Source: Salipiger mucosus DSM 16094
Lineage (GTDB): Bacteria; Pseudomonadota; Alphaproteobacteria; Rhodobacterales; Rhodobacteraceae
Assembly: GCF_000442255.1 (NCBI RefSeq)
Contig: NZ_KE557277.1
Coordinates: forward strand, 274,836-338,835
Direction: 5' to 3'
Length of the DNA: 64,000 nucleotides
Part shown: piece after piece, positions 34,249-42,530 of the stretch
Numbering within the stretch: the first letter of the stretch is position 1
How the letters are laid out: every line of letters starts with the position of its first letter
The notes under the pieces: generated by a model
What the model was told of the DNA's origin: nothing
Database searches by the model: none
What the model saw: the letters and a program-made list of their open reading frames with translations, nothing else
Position numbers and translations under genes: made by a program

Positions 34249-34566
34249 TCAGATCGCAAAATCCTCGAGCGATTTTCCCGCAGCCAGCGCTTCGGCGATC
34301 CATGCCGGTTTGCGCCCGCGGCCCGACCAGGTGATCTCGGCGTTTTCCGGGTGGCGGTACTTGGGCGCAGACGCCGCGCGTTTCCGGGTGGGAGCGGCTT
34401 CCGCAAGCTCGTCGAAGCTGAAACCGAGTTCGCGGGCCAAATCGTCAACCTTGGCGCGGGCTTCGGCCTTGCGACGGTCCTCGAAACTGGCAATGGCCTT
34501 TGCGACATTCTTTTGCAACTGCTTCAGCTCGGGGAGCGACAAAGCGTTAAGATCGATATCCGTCAT
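34249..34566 (-). CDS. H-NS family nucleoid-associated protein
   Basis: 105 residues from the ATG at 34566 (MTDIDLNALSLPELKQLQKN). An N-terminal coiled-coil oligomerisation helix is followed by KYRHPENAEITWSGRGRKPAWI, the H-NS DNA-binding motif. Alphaproteobacterial versions are small xenogeneic silencers. Encoded on an island they may keep AT-richer acquired genes such as the neighbouring defence loci quiet. A 190-base promoter region separates it from the second IS5 copy. Confidence 0.9.
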   Translation of the reverse strand: MTDIDLNALSLPELKQLQKNVAKAIASFEDRRKAEARAKVDDLARELGFSFDELAEAAPTRKRAASAPKYRHPENAEITWSGRGRKPAWIAEALAAGKSLEDFAI

Positions 34567-34758
34567 TTGGTCCTCTTTTATTGCCCGTTGGCTTTGAGCC
34601 CGAACTCTCGGGAAGGAAGGCGTCTGGCGCTGGAAAGCAGGCACCGCGATTGCGTGTCAGATAAGCGCAGATATCATGGGGATTACAACACGTCGGGGAT
34701 TGGGGGCTCGCGAGTGGTGGCTTTTGCCGTTTCACGCCTGCCTCGGCTGAATACGAGG

Positions 34759-35930
34759 GGAGAGTCTGAAAAACCTCGCGCCTTGGCCGGGTTGAGGTAG
34801 ACTGGGCGAGACGAAGAAGGATGCCCACCGATGCCCAAGCAACCTGCGTTTCCCGGTCTCCGCCACGCGATGAAGAAGAAGCAGACCCGGCGTGAGAAGT
34901 TTCTCGCGGAGATGGACGCGGTGGTGCCTTGGATGCGTCTGCTGGCGCTGATCGAGCCTCATTATCCGAAGGTCGGGCCGAAGGGCGGTCGGCCGCCGAT
35001 GCCACTGGAGACGATGCTGCGGGTGTATTTCCTGCAGCAATGGTATGCGCTGAGCGATCCCATGGCTGAGGAGATGCTCTACGACAGCGAGTCCATGCGC
35101 CGGTTCGCAGGCATCGAACTCGGTGATGATCGTGTCCCGGATGAGACGACGATCCTGAACTTCAGACACCTGCTGGAGAAGCACGCGCTGACGGAGCGTT
35201 TGTTCGTTGAAGTGAACAAACATCTGGCCGATCAGGGCATCACGCTGCGCTCGGGCACACTGGTCGATGCGACGATCATCGACGCGCCGTCCTCGACCAA
35301 GAACGAAGCCGGGGCGCGCGATCCGGAGATGTCGTCAACGAAGAAGGGCAATGACTGGTTCTTCGGGATGAAGGCGCACGTTGGCGTCGATGCCGAGAGC
35401 GGCATCGTGCATAGCCTCGAGACCACCACGGCGAAGGTGCATGACAGCCAGGTCTGGGATGAGCTCCTCCATGGCGAGGAGACGTCGGTGTGGGCGGACA
35501 AGGGCTATGTCAGCGCTGCGCGCGAGGCCCATTTCTCCGGCCCGGACAAGTTCTGGGGCGTCATGCGGAAGGCGCCGAAGGGCGCTGCGCTGGACCCCAT
35601 CGACGAGCACATCAATCGGATTATCGCGATGGTGCGGGCGCGGGTGGAGCATCCATTCCGCGTGCTCAAGCGCCAATTCGGGTATCTGAAGACCCGCTAC
35701 CGTGGCCTCGCGAAGAACCGCGCGCAACTCTTCACGCTGTTCGCCCTCGGCAACCTGTTCCTCGTACGAAGAAAGCTGATGCCATGAGCCGGACTCTGTC
35801 CGAGGACCCCGTTTCGGGGCCTCAACAATGCCAAATCCGGCGAAATCAAATGCGCCTCGGGCTCACGCACCGATTTCACAGCCCGGATGGCCGGATGTCG
35901 GCGAAGCCGAAGCCGTAGTTCAGACCTTCC
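34759..35930 (+). mobile_element. IS5-family insertion sequence, copy 2 (inverted relative to copy 1)
   Basis: 1172 bp, the same length and termini as copy 1, with its own 4-bp target duplication GAGG at 34755-34758 and 35931-35934. Different duplications at the two copies show they arrived by separate insertions. It lies between the H-NS gene and the leader of ardC and interrupts no recognised gene. Confidence 0.93.
34831..35787 (+). CDS. IS5-family transposase
   Basis: 318 residues, identical to the transposase of copy 1 except YRGLAK in place of YCGLAK and a final Pro in place of Val. Arg is the more likely ancestral residue at that position because it is basic like the surrounding ARVEHPFRVLKRQFGY region. 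DDE motifs are intact. Confidence 0.95.
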   Translation: MPKQPAFPGLRHAMKKKQTRREKFLAEMDAVVPWMRLLALIEPHYPKVGPKGGRPPMPLETMLRVYFLQQWYALSDPMAEEMLYDSESMRRFAGIELGDDRVPDETTILNFRHLLEKHALTERLFVEVNKHLADQGITLRSGTLVDATIIDAPSSTKNEAGARDPEMSSTKKGNDWFFGMKAHVGVDAESGIVHSLETTTAKVHDSQVWDELLHGEETSVWADKGYVSAAREAHFSGPDKFWGVMRKAPKGAALDPIDEHINRIIAMVRARVEHPFRVLKRQFGYLKTRYRGLAKNRAQLFTLFALGNLFLVRRKLMP

Positions 35931-36047
35931 GAGGATTGTCTGGGGAAAGCCTTCCCCCTGGTCGGCACTGGCGTTGCCGACGCACCCCCATCAGCGGGGA
36001 GACCCCGCAACGCCCCCTGAGAGTGAGAGTGCGGGCGGGTTTTCCGT

Positions 36048-36087
36048 GACGGGTTGAGGGCTGGAGGAGAGGCCTCCGGCGCCCGTC
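36048..36087 (+). ncRNA. radC-motif-like structured leader upstream of ardC
   Basis: GACGGG...CCCGTC outer stem encloses an inner stem CTGGAGG/CCTCCGG. It is preceded by a conserved GAGAGTGCGGG element and followed by GGAG and the ardC start 16 bases on. The same layout occurs at 38128 and 41444. The radC RNA motif is a published alphaproteobacterial 5'-leader structure found before anti-restriction, repair and integrase genes; assignment to it is from memory of its context and shape. Confidence 0.6.
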
Positions 36088-36102
36088 GCGGAGATCATCC
36101 CG

Positions 36103-37065
36103 ATGACCGGAGAGCATCGCACGGCCCGCAAGAGCGGTCCGCGAACGACCCTTTATGACGACATCACCGACAAGATCATCGCCGAGCTGGAGGAAGGCCG
36201 GCTGCCCTGGGTCCAGCCTTGGGGAACGGCGGCGGTGCAGGCGCCGCTCGCCATGCCGCGCAACGTCAGCACGGGGCGGCAGTATTCCGGGATCAATGTC
36301 CTGATCCTCTGGGGCGCCGTCATCCAGCAGGGCTATCCAACCCAGCACTGGCTGACCTTCCGCCAGGCGCTCTCGCTTGGCGGCAATGTCCGCAAGGGCG
36401 AGCGGGGCACGACCGTCGTCTATGCCGACCGTTTCACGCCTGAAGACGAGAAGCGCCGCGCCCGGGAGACCGGGGAGGACGCAAACAGAATCCCGTTCCT
36501 GAAGCGCTTTACCGTGTTCAACGCGGCGCAATGCGAGGGTCTGCCCGAAGACATCGCCATCGAGGCACCGCCACCGCCGCCCGGCCTGATCGAGCCGCGG
36601 GTCGAAGCGCTGATCGCGGCGACCGGTATCGACTTCCGGATCGGCGGCAATCGCGCCTTCTACGTCCCCGCGCTCGATTATGTGCAGGTGCCACCTCCGC
36701 AGGCTTATTTTGAGCCGATCAACTGGCACCGCACGGCGCTGCACGAGATGGGGCATGCCACGGGGCACAGCTCCCGTCTGGCTCGGGATTTCTCGGGCAG
36801 TTTCGGAACGAGGAAATACGCCTTCGAAGAACTGATCGCCGAGATTTCGAGCGCGTTCTGTTGCGCCTCGCTCGGGATTATCCCGACCGTGCGCCACGCC
36901 GATTATATCGGCGCGTGGCAGGAGGTGATGCGCGAGGATTCCCGCGCCATCGTGCGCGCAGCCTCGCAGGCCAGCAAGGCGGCCGACTGGCTGCTGGCCC
37001 ATCTGCCCGACGACAGCACCGATGTTGAGCGACAGACCTCGACGGAAGGGAGGGCTGCGGCATGA
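36103..37065 (+). CDS. ArdC-family antirestriction protein (ssDNA-binding domain plus zincin metallopeptidase)
   Basis: 320 residues. Residues ~10-130 are the ArdC N-terminal ssDNA-binding domain (LYDDITDKIIAELEEGRLPWVQPW, YSGINVLILWG). The C-terminal half is a zincin-like metallopeptidase with HEMGHATGH and the downstream glutamate in ELIAEISSAFCCASLGI. ArdC proteins protect incoming conjugative DNA from restriction. It is followed by an ATGA-coupled DUF2958 gene, a standard pair on alphaproteobacterial elements. Confidence 0.93.
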   Translation: MTGEHRTARKSGPRTTLYDDITDKIIAELEEGRLPWVQPWGTAAVQAPLAMPRNVSTGRQYSGINVLILWGAVIQQGYPTQHWLTFRQALSLGGNVRKGERGTTVVYADRFTPEDEKRRARETGEDANRIPFLKRFTVFNAAQCEGLPEDIAIEAPPPPPGLIEPRVEALIAATGIDFRIGGNRAFYVPALDYVQVPPPQAYFEPINWHRTALHEMGHATGHSSRLARDFSGSFGTRKYAFEELIAEISSAFCCASLGIIPTVRHADYIGAWQEVMREDSRAIVRAASQASKAADWLLAHLPDDSTDVERQTSTEGRAAA

Positions 37066-37457
37066 TCCTCCTGACGGCGTCACAACGCGCGCAGCTTTTG
37101 GCCAATGGTCGCCAGGCTGATACCGACCACATCCCCGTCGTGAAATTCTTCAATCCCTTCGGCGCCGGTGTCTGGCTCGCCACCGAACTCGACGAAGACG
37201 GCGACATCATGTTTGGCCTAGCCGATATCGGCTACCCCGAGCTTGGCTCCTGGAGCCTCAACGAACTGCGCTCGATCCGGCTGCCCTTCGGCATGAGGAT
37301 CGAGCGCGATCTGCTGTTCACGGGGGACTTCCCGATCTCGGTCTGGGCCGAGGCCGCCCGCGAAACCGGCAGCATTCGCGATGCCGAGCGCCTGCTTTAT
37401 CGCTCGGGCCGCCTGCCAGGCGGGACACGCCCCGATACGGAGCCCACGAGTTCCTGA
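37062..37457 (+). CDS. DUF2958 domain protein
   Basis: 131 residues, overlapping ardC by four bases. PVVKFFNPFGAGVWLATELDEDGDIMFGLADIG and ELGSWSLNELRSIRLPFGMRIERD are the characteristic DUF2958 blocks. The function is unknown; the family is carried on conjugative plasmids and islands beside ArdC and RadC-like genes. Confidence 0.9.
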   Translation: MILLTASQRAQLLANGRQADTDHIPVVKFFNPFGAGVWLATELDEDGDIMFGLADIGYPELGSWSLNELRSIRLPFGMRIERDLLFTGDFPISVWAEAARETGSIRDAERLLYRSGRLPGGTRPDTEPTSS

Positions 37458-37578
37458 GGTTCAAGTTCCACGCTCTGCAGCTTCCGCGCCGCTCTCTTCG
37501 AGGGAAGAGGGCGGCGCTTCTCCCCGTGACGCGGTGAAAGTTCGGCGCCCAGCCGACTGCCCGTTGGAGAACAGGACC

Positions 37579-38067
37579 ATGACACGCACCATGAGAAAGC
37601 CCGCCATTGACCCGCAGCCGCTCCGGTTCTCCGCCCAGGAGCAGGCCGTGGTCTACGAGGCCCGGCAGATCCTGCTGCGCCACCTCAACCAGAACCCTGT
37701 CCTGTCGTCCTGGCAGGCGGTGCTCGACTATTGCGCCCTCACCATCAGGGGCGATGTGGAGCGCTTCCATGTCCTCTATCTCGACCGCAGGAACCGGCTG
37801 ATCTGCGACGAATGCCTCGCCACCGGCACGGTCGATCATGTCCCGGTCTATCCTCGGGAGGTGCTGCGGCGCTGCCTGGCGCTCAATGCCTCGGCGCTGA
37901 TCATCGTCCACAATCATCCGGCCGACGATCCCGAGCCCTCGGCGGCCGACCTCGCGATGACGAAAGAAATCCGGAATGCCTGTGCGTCCCTGGGGGTGAT
38001 GCTGCACGACCACATCATCACCGGTGCTGGCCGGGAGACCAGCCTGCGTGCCCGTGGCGAACTCTGA
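37579..38067 (+). CDS. radC: RadC-like JAB domain protein
   Basis: 162 residues from the ATG at 37579, with GGAGAACAGG as ribosome-binding site. It is a short RadC consisting essentially of the MPN/JAB domain: the metal site is in SALIIVHNHPADDPEPSAADLAMTK, and the lead-in VERFHVLYLDRRNRLICDE is typical. The N-terminal HhH domain of chromosomal RadC is absent. Such versions accompany anti-restriction genes on mobile elements; despite the name a direct repair activity is unproven. Confidence 0.9.
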   Translation: MTRTMRKPAIDPQPLRFSAQEQAVVYEARQILLRHLNQNPVLSSWQAVLDYCALTIRGDVERFHVLYLDRRNRLICDECLATGTVDHVPVYPREVLRRCLALNASALIIVHNHPADDPEPSAADLAMTKEIRNACASLGVMLHDHIITGAGRETSLRARGEL

Positions 38068-38127
38068 TGGGTATGCGCGTTCATCCGCGGCTCGGCCATG
38101 AGAGGTAAAGGAGGGTGGGGGTTTCGT

Positions 38128-38169
38128 GACGGGCTGGTTGCCGGAGAGAGAGGCTCCCCGGCGTCCGTC
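38128..38169 (+). ncRNA. radC-motif-like structured leader upstream of parB-like gene
   Basis: GACGGG pairs imperfectly with TCCGTC around an inner hairpin (CCGGAG, GAGAGAGGCTCCCCGG). It is preceded by GAGGGTGGGGGTTTC and ends in CATGGAG just before the gene start at 38184. It is the second of three clear copies. Confidence 0.6.
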
Positions 38170-38183
38170 ATGGAGACCCTGAC

Positions 38184-40316
38184 ATGGCCACTGCCAGGCA
38201 AAAGATCACCCTGTCGTCCTCGCGCGACATCCCCTTCAACAAGCTGGTGCTCAGCCAGTCCAACGTCCGGCAGGTGAAAACCGGCATCTCGGTCGAGGAA
38301 TTGGCCGAGTCCATCGCCCGCCGCGGGCTGATCCAGTCCCTGCATGTCCGGCCCGAGCTCGACGCCGAGGGGCAGGAAACCGGCTTCTTCGAGGTGCCGG
38401 CTGGCGGCCGCCGCTATCGTGCGCTGGAACTGCTGGTCAAGCAGAAGCGCCTCAACAAGACCACGCCGGTGCCCTGTATCGTCTCCGAAGCCGGCGACAA
38501 CATCTTGATCGACGAGGTCTCGCTCGCCGAGAATATCGAGCGCGCGCCGCTGCACCCGCTCGACCAGCTCCGTGCCTTCCAGGTTCTGCGCGAGAAGGGC
38601 ATGAGCGAGGAGGAAATCGCCGCCGCCTTTTTTGTGGATGCCAAGGTGGTGAAACAGCGTCTGCGCCTGGTCTCGGTCTCGCCGGCGCTGCTCGAGACCT
38701 ATGCCGAGGATGGTATGACGCTGGAACAGCTCATGGCCTTCACCGTCTCTGATGACCACGCCCGCCAAGAACAGGTCTGGGAGGCGATCAAGGATGGCTG
38801 GCAGAAGGAGCCATACACCATTCGTCGCATGCTGACCGAGACCACGGTGCGCGCTTCCGACAAGCGGGCGCTCTTCGTCGGCATCGAGGCCTACGAGGCG
38901 GCGGGCGGCTATGTTCTGCGCGATCTCTTCCAGCAGGACGATGGCGGTTGGCTCCAGGACCCGGTGCTGCTCGACTGGCTGGCCGGCGAGAAGCTGAAAT
39001 CCGAAGCAGAGACCATCGCCGCCGAAGGCTGGAAATGGATCGAGGTCGCGGTGGATTTCCCCTACGGCCATACCAGTGGCATGCGCCGCCTGGCCGGCAC
39101 CACCATCGACCTGACCGACGAGGAGCGTGCCGAGCGTGAGAAGCTGCGGGACGAACTTGACGCGTTGGAGGCGCAGTATGCCGAAGCCGACGAACTGCCC
39201 GACGAGGTGGACGTGCGGCTCGGCGAGATCGAGGAGGCGCTGGAGGCCTTCGAGGCCCGGCCGATGCGCTATGATGCCGACCAGATGGCTCGCGCCGGTG
39301 TCTACGTCAGCATCCGCCACGACGGCCAGCTTACCGTCGAACGCGGCTATGTCCGTCCCGAAGATGAGAGGGCGACGGAGCCCGCGGGCGCGGATGTCGA
39401 CGGGGTAACGCCGGAGGGCGGAGAGACCGGTGGCGTCCAGCGCGCCGTCATCACCATGGGCGGCGCATCCGGCGGTTCGGAAGACAGGGAGGAGTATGAG
39501 GTCGAGACCATCCGGCCGCTGCCTGATCGCCTCATCAGCGAGTTGACTGCGCATCGCACGCTCGCCCTGCGCGATGCGGTTGCGATGAACCCGCACGTCG
39601 CCATGACGGCGTTGCTGCATCGTCTCGTCACGGACTGCTTCCTGCCGCACTCCACCAGGGGCTGCCTAGAGGCCCATGTCCGGGAGGTTCATTTCCCGGC
39701 GCAGGCCGACGACCTGGCCGAAAGCGCCTCGGCGAAGTCCATTCAGGACCGGCACGAACGCTGGGGCGATCATATTCCCGCCGACGATATGGCGCTCTGG
39801 GACTGGCTGACCGAGCAGGACGATGACACCCGGATGGAGTTGCTCGCCCATTGCATCAGCTTCGGCGTCAACGCGTTGCACGAGAAGCCCAACCCCTATG
39901 GCGGCATGGGCGTCAGCCAGCACGGGCTCGATGTGCGCCTGTCCCAGGCCGACCGGCTGGCGCGGGCAACGGGCCTCGACATGGTGGCGGTGGGCTGGCG
40001 GCCGACCGTCGGCAACTATCTCGGCCGCGTGACCAAGCCGCGGATCATCGAGGCGGTGCGCGAAGGCGCCGGCGAACGGGCGGCGCAGCTCATCGACCAT
40101 CTGAAGAAGGGCGATATGGCCAAGGAGGCCGAGCGCCTGCTGGCTGAAACCGGCTGGCTTCCGGAGCCGCTGCGCATGGTCGATCGCGATGCCGATATCG
40201 CTATGGACGCCGGGGTCGACACCGAGGCGGATGATCTGCCTGAATTCCTTGCCGGCGATGGCGAGGATGAAGACGCCACGGAGGACGAGGAGCAGTCCAT
40301 GGTCGCCGCCGAATGA
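38184..40316 (+). CDS. Large ParB/RepB/Spo0J-family protein
   Basis: 710 residues, more than twice a chromosomal ParB. The N-terminal ParB nuclease-like/CTPase domain spans ~15-120 (SVEELAESIARRGLIQSLHVRP, EVPAGGRRYRALE, SLAENIERAPLHPLDQLRAF). A helix-turn-helix region follows (SEEEIAAAFFVDAKVVKQRLRLVSVSPALLE). The ~480-residue C-terminal part contains a charged coiled coil (EEERAEREKLRDELDALEAQYAEADELPDE) and an acidic tail. This long type is specific to plasmids and islands and is usually encoded beside ArdC and strawberry-notch genes. A partition or DNA-binding role is inferred; no parA is in the window. Confidence 0.9.
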   Translation: MATARQKITLSSSRDIPFNKLVLSQSNVRQVKTGISVEELAESIARRGLIQSLHVRPELDAEGQETGFFEVPAGGRRYRALELLVKQKRLNKTTPVPCIVSEAGDNILIDEVSLAENIERAPLHPLDQLRAFQVLREKGMSEEEIAAAFFVDAKVVKQRLRLVSVSPALLETYAEDGMTLEQLMAFTVSDDHARQEQVWEAIKDGWQKEPYTIRRMLTETTVRASDKRALFVGIEAYEAAGGYVLRDLFQQDDGGWLQDPVLLDWLAGEKLKSEAETIAAEGWKWIEVAVDFPYGHTSGMRRLAGTTIDLTDEERAEREKLRDELDALEAQYAEADELPDEVDVRLGEIEEALEAFEARPMRYDADQMARAGVYVSIRHDGQLTVERGYVRPEDERATEPAGADVDGVTPEGGETGGVQRAVITMGGASGGSEDREEYEVETIRPLPDRLISELTAHRTLALRDAVAMNPHVAMTALLHRLVTDCFLPHSTRGCLEAHVREVHFPAQADDLAESASAKSIQDRHERWGDHIPADDMALWDWLTEQDDDTRMELLAHCISFGVNALHEKPNPYGGMGVSQHGLDVRLSQADRLARATGLDMVAVGWRPTVGNYLGRVTKPRIIEAVREGAGERAAQLIDHLKKGDMAKEAERLLAETGWLPEPLRMVDRDADIAMDAGVDTEADDLPEFLAGDGEDEDATEDEEQSMVAAE

Positions 40317-40372
40317 TGCTCAGGCGGGGTGGCCTTTGCTGCCCCGCCACATCCCTTCCGTTTCCGCAACTT

Positions 40373-40402
40373 GCCCGGTCCCCGTGATCGGGCTTTTTCT
40401 TT
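40373..40402 (+). terminator. Intrinsic terminator-like hairpin after the parB-like gene
   Basis: GCCCG (40373-40377) pairs with CGGGC (40389-40393), with a further G-T and T-A pair inside, and is followed directly by TTTTTCTTT. It lies 57 bases after the stop and just 11 bases before the next start codon, so it may act as an attenuator for the small downstream gene. Confidence 0.55.
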
Positions 40403-40412
40403 GGAGAACCCG

Positions 40413-40718
40413 ATGCCCGCAATGATCGATATCGACCGGATATTCCGTGAGAACCGCGCCGGTCCGCCATCCGAACGCACGCTGCCTTGGGAGGAAACCC
40501 GCGATGGCATCACTGTGGTCGTGGAGCCGAAGCCACATTGGGCGGATGACATGCGCGCCTTTCGTCTCGAAGCCCGCGAATATTGCCGCTACGCCGATTG
40601 GACCGCGAACGGCGGTCATGCCCGGTTCTACGGTCATATCGATACCAGCGGCGATGAGGTGATGATGAGAGCGCGCGCGATGATCGCCCGCGAGATTGCC
40701 GATGGACTCTGGGGCTGA
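40413..40718 (+). CDS. Small conserved-type hypothetical protein of the mobile module
   Basis: 101 residues from the ATG at 40413 (MPAMIDIDRIFRENRAGPPSE), with GGAGAACC as ribosome-binding site. GITVVVEPKPHWADDMRAFRLEA, EYCRYADWTANGGHARFYGHID and EVMMRARAMIAREIADGLWG suggest a small alpha/beta fold. I do not know its function. It sits in the run of small genes between parB and the strawberry-notch helicase gene. Confidence 0.65.
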   Translation: MPAMIDIDRIFRENRAGPPSERTLPWEETRDGITVVVEPKPHWADDMRAFRLEAREYCRYADWTANGGHARFYGHIDTSGDEVMMRARAMIAREIADGLWG

Positions 40719-41134
40719 AGGCCCGTCCACGTCTTACGATAGTCGCCACCGTTTTCCTGTCATGGGCCTCCATGGTTCCAGTTCCAGCATCACCACGGTG
40801 CCGGTCATTATGTTCGGCATCGGTGTCCGCCCCCGTCCTCGAACACGCTCCTGATGCCAGCGCGACGGCAAGGCTGGCCGGGCGAAGCATCTGCAATGGG
40901 GGAATCGGGCGCCTGTCGGATGCAAGACACCACCCCCGCTTCCATTCGCTAACCTTGGTCTGATCCGTCTCTTTGACATTCAACCCCGGAGGGGTCGGCT
41001 TACGCATACGTGCCGCCCTCGGAGATTCGGAAAAAGTCCGAACGCCCGAGGGTGAGTGCAGATCCGGTCAGACACGTCGGGCGCCTGTCGCGCGGGGGAT
41101 GGTCCCCCGCCTCCAGAGACAGGAGCCAATCCCG
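40719..41134. other. Spacer with a decayed inverted gene copy and a strong leader hairpin
   Basis: The left half contains a minus-strand degenerate copy of the downstream 54-residue gene. The right half carries GCGGGGG (41092-41098) pairing perfectly with CCCCCGC (41104-41110) around ATGGT, followed by CAGGAG and the start codon. No other gene is supported. Confidence 0.5.
40770..40887 (-). pseudogene. Degenerate inverted copy of the 54-residue gene at 41135
   Basis: On the minus strand, CTTCGCCCGGCCAGCCTTGC, then GTGTTCGAGGACGGGGGCGG, and finally GGTGATGCTGGAACTGGAAC before CATGG, follow the order of the intact gene with substitutions and small indels. The intact gene has CTTCGCCGCCAGCCTCGC, GTGTTCCAGGCCGGGGACGG and GGTGAAGCTGGAACTGGATC. 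The protein frame is broken (RPASLAVALASGA in one frame, VMLELEPW in another). Confidence 0.55.
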
Positions 41135-41299
41135 ATGTCCTATGCAGATGCCACCGCCTTCGCCGCCAGCCTCGCCACCTCGCTGATGGTCGTAATCGTC
41201 GTGTTCCAGGCCGGGGACGGAACCCACGGTGCCATGCCGGCCGACGAATTCGACGGCGATGAGGACATGGTGAAGCTGGAACTGGATCCATGGGAGTAA
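41135..41299 (+). CDS. Small hypothetical protein with one hydrophobic segment
   Basis: 54 residues (MSYADATAFAASLATSLMVV start), with AGGAG nine bases upstream and a strong hairpin before it. Residues ~9-25 are hydrophobic and could form one membrane helix. The second half is acidic (MPADEFDGDEDMVKLELDPWE). It is short, but codon usage, ribosome-binding site and the presence of a decayed paralogue nearby support it as real. Function unknown. Confidence 0.5.
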   Translation: MSYADATAFAASLATSLMVVIVVFQAGDGTHGAMPADEFDGDEDMVKLELDPWE

Positions 41300-41443
41300 G
41301 GCGCGAAAGCGCCTCACCCCAAACGGCCCGAGCGCGGAGACCCGCGCTTCGGTCCTTCAGTGCCTCTCTATGGTCCCCCATCGTCGGCAGCGGAACCGGG
41401 AACAAGCCCGGTCAGAGAGGAAGAGTGCGGGCCTTTCGGCAGT

Positions 41444-41485
41444 GACGGGTTGAGGGCTGGAGAGAGAGGCTCTCCGGCGCCCGTC
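41444..41485 (+). ncRNA. radC-motif-like structured leader
   Basis: GACGGG (from 41444) pairs with CCCGTC (to 41485) and encloses CTGGAGAG/CTCTCCGG, a nearly perfect double stem. It is preceded by GAGAGGAAGAGTGCGGG and followed by ATGGAGTGATCCCGATG, containing the gene start. This is the cleanest of the three copies. Confidence 0.65.
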
Positions 41486-41499
41486 ATGGAGTGATCCCG

Positions 41500-42048
41500 A
41501 TGACCTTTGCCCGTTCCGAAACCTTCCGCTCCATCGGCCAGATTCTGGCGGCCGATGTTCTGCCCGCGCTTTTTCGGTCGCAAAAGCTGCCGCTGCGCAT
41601 CTCTTGCCTCGGCGTCGCCAGCTATGACGCCAGTGACGCGGCGAATAGCTTTGATCGCGTGATCCCGCTTGGGGAATGCCCGTCACCGGAGGAGGCCATC
41701 GAGGCCGCAGCCTTGCGCGTGTCGCGCGGTGATATTTGCACGGGGCCGAATAGCTTTCCGTATTTCCAGCCGCGCATCATGCTCATTCAGGACCGCGATC
41801 AGCGCCTGGTCCTCGCCGGCGCAATCCGCGGCGGCATTATCCTCTGGCAACAGCCGGTCGCATCCGATGCCGAGGCACGCAGGATCGTGACCAAGGCCAG
41901 CCGACTGCGCGGCATGGCATTCCGAGCCTTGGAGCCCGGTGATGCGAGACGGCTGCGTTACCGCGCCGCTGCGCTGGAGGCACGGTTGGTCGATCCCTTC
42001 TGGCGCGAGATCGCGGCCGATCTGCTCCGCCTGACGCAGGCCGCCTGA
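41500..42048 (+). CDS. Hypothetical protein of the mobile module
   Basis: 182 residues (MTFARSETFRSIGQILAADV), starting right after a structured leader. It is a mixed alpha/beta protein with GGIILWQQPVASDAEARRIVTKASRLR and no recognised motif. It is likely expressed under the same control as ardC and the parB-like gene because the leader is shared. Confidence 0.65.
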   Translation: MTFARSETFRSIGQILAADVLPALFRSQKLPLRISCLGVASYDASDAANSFDRVIPLGECPSPEEAIEAAALRVSRGDICTGPNSFPYFQPRIMLIQDRDQRLVLAGAIRGGIILWQQPVASDAEARRIVTKASRLRGMAFRALEPGDARRLRYRAAALEARLVDPFWREIAADLLRLTQAA

Positions 42049-42113
42049 GTTTCACCCTTTCCATCCCATTTGGCTCGGTTCCACGCCGGGCCATGTCATG
42101 CCCGGAGACCATC

Positions 42114-42530
42114 ATGGCCGACTATTTCACCCATTTCTCCTGCCTGCTCGATGTGGGCACCCCCGAGCAGGCCGCCCGCGCGCTCGATCTCTACAATGCG
42201 CTCTCGGATGAGAATGCCGCTGGGGATCCGCCTTCGGACGGGGTTCTGCTTTCCATTCAACCCGAGCATGGCGGAACCCAGCTCTGGATGCGCGATGATG
42301 GCACCGGCGATCCTGAGCATGTCATCCAATTCGTCAAACGCTGCGCGAAGGAGTTCGGTCTGACGGGTCTATGGGGGATGCAATACGCCAATACCTGCTC
42401 GAAGCCGCGTGTGGACGGGTTCGGCGGCGGGGCGCACGTCCTCGATCTCGCTAACGGCGAGACGGTGGACTGGATCAATACCGATGGTTGGCTTTCCATC
42501 GTTCTGGAGGGAGGCAATCCCTATGAGTGA
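42114..42530 (+). CDS. Hypothetical protein of the mobile module
   Basis: 138 residues from the ATG at 42114 (MADYFTHFSCLLDVGTPEQA); an upstream in-frame ATG at 42093 lies within a short hairpin CCGGGC/GCCCGG. Segments HGGTQLWMRDDGTGDPEHVIQFVKR and GAHVLDLANGETVDWINTDGW suggest a small globular protein, possibly handling partner binding. It overlaps the next gene by eight bases. Function unknown. Confidence 0.7.
   Translation: MADYFTHFSCLLDVGTPEQAARALDLYNALSDENAAGDPPSDGVLLSIQPEHGGTQLWMRDDGTGDPEHVIQFVKRCAKEFGLTGLWGMQYANTCSKPRVDGFGGGAHVLDLANGETVDWINTDGWLSIVLEGGNPYE

Noticed and set aside
16586-35930. A composite transposon formed by the two IS5 copies carrying the defence genes
   Set aside because: Each copy has its own matched 4-bp target duplication (TCAT and GAGG). 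A composite unit would instead show the same duplication only at its outer ends.
37914-39650. A 578-residue minus-strand open frame across the parB-like gene
   Set aside because: It is the antisense shadow of the RadC-like and ParB-like genes in GC-rich DNA. Its His/Asp/Val/Gly-rich composition is typical of such shadows.
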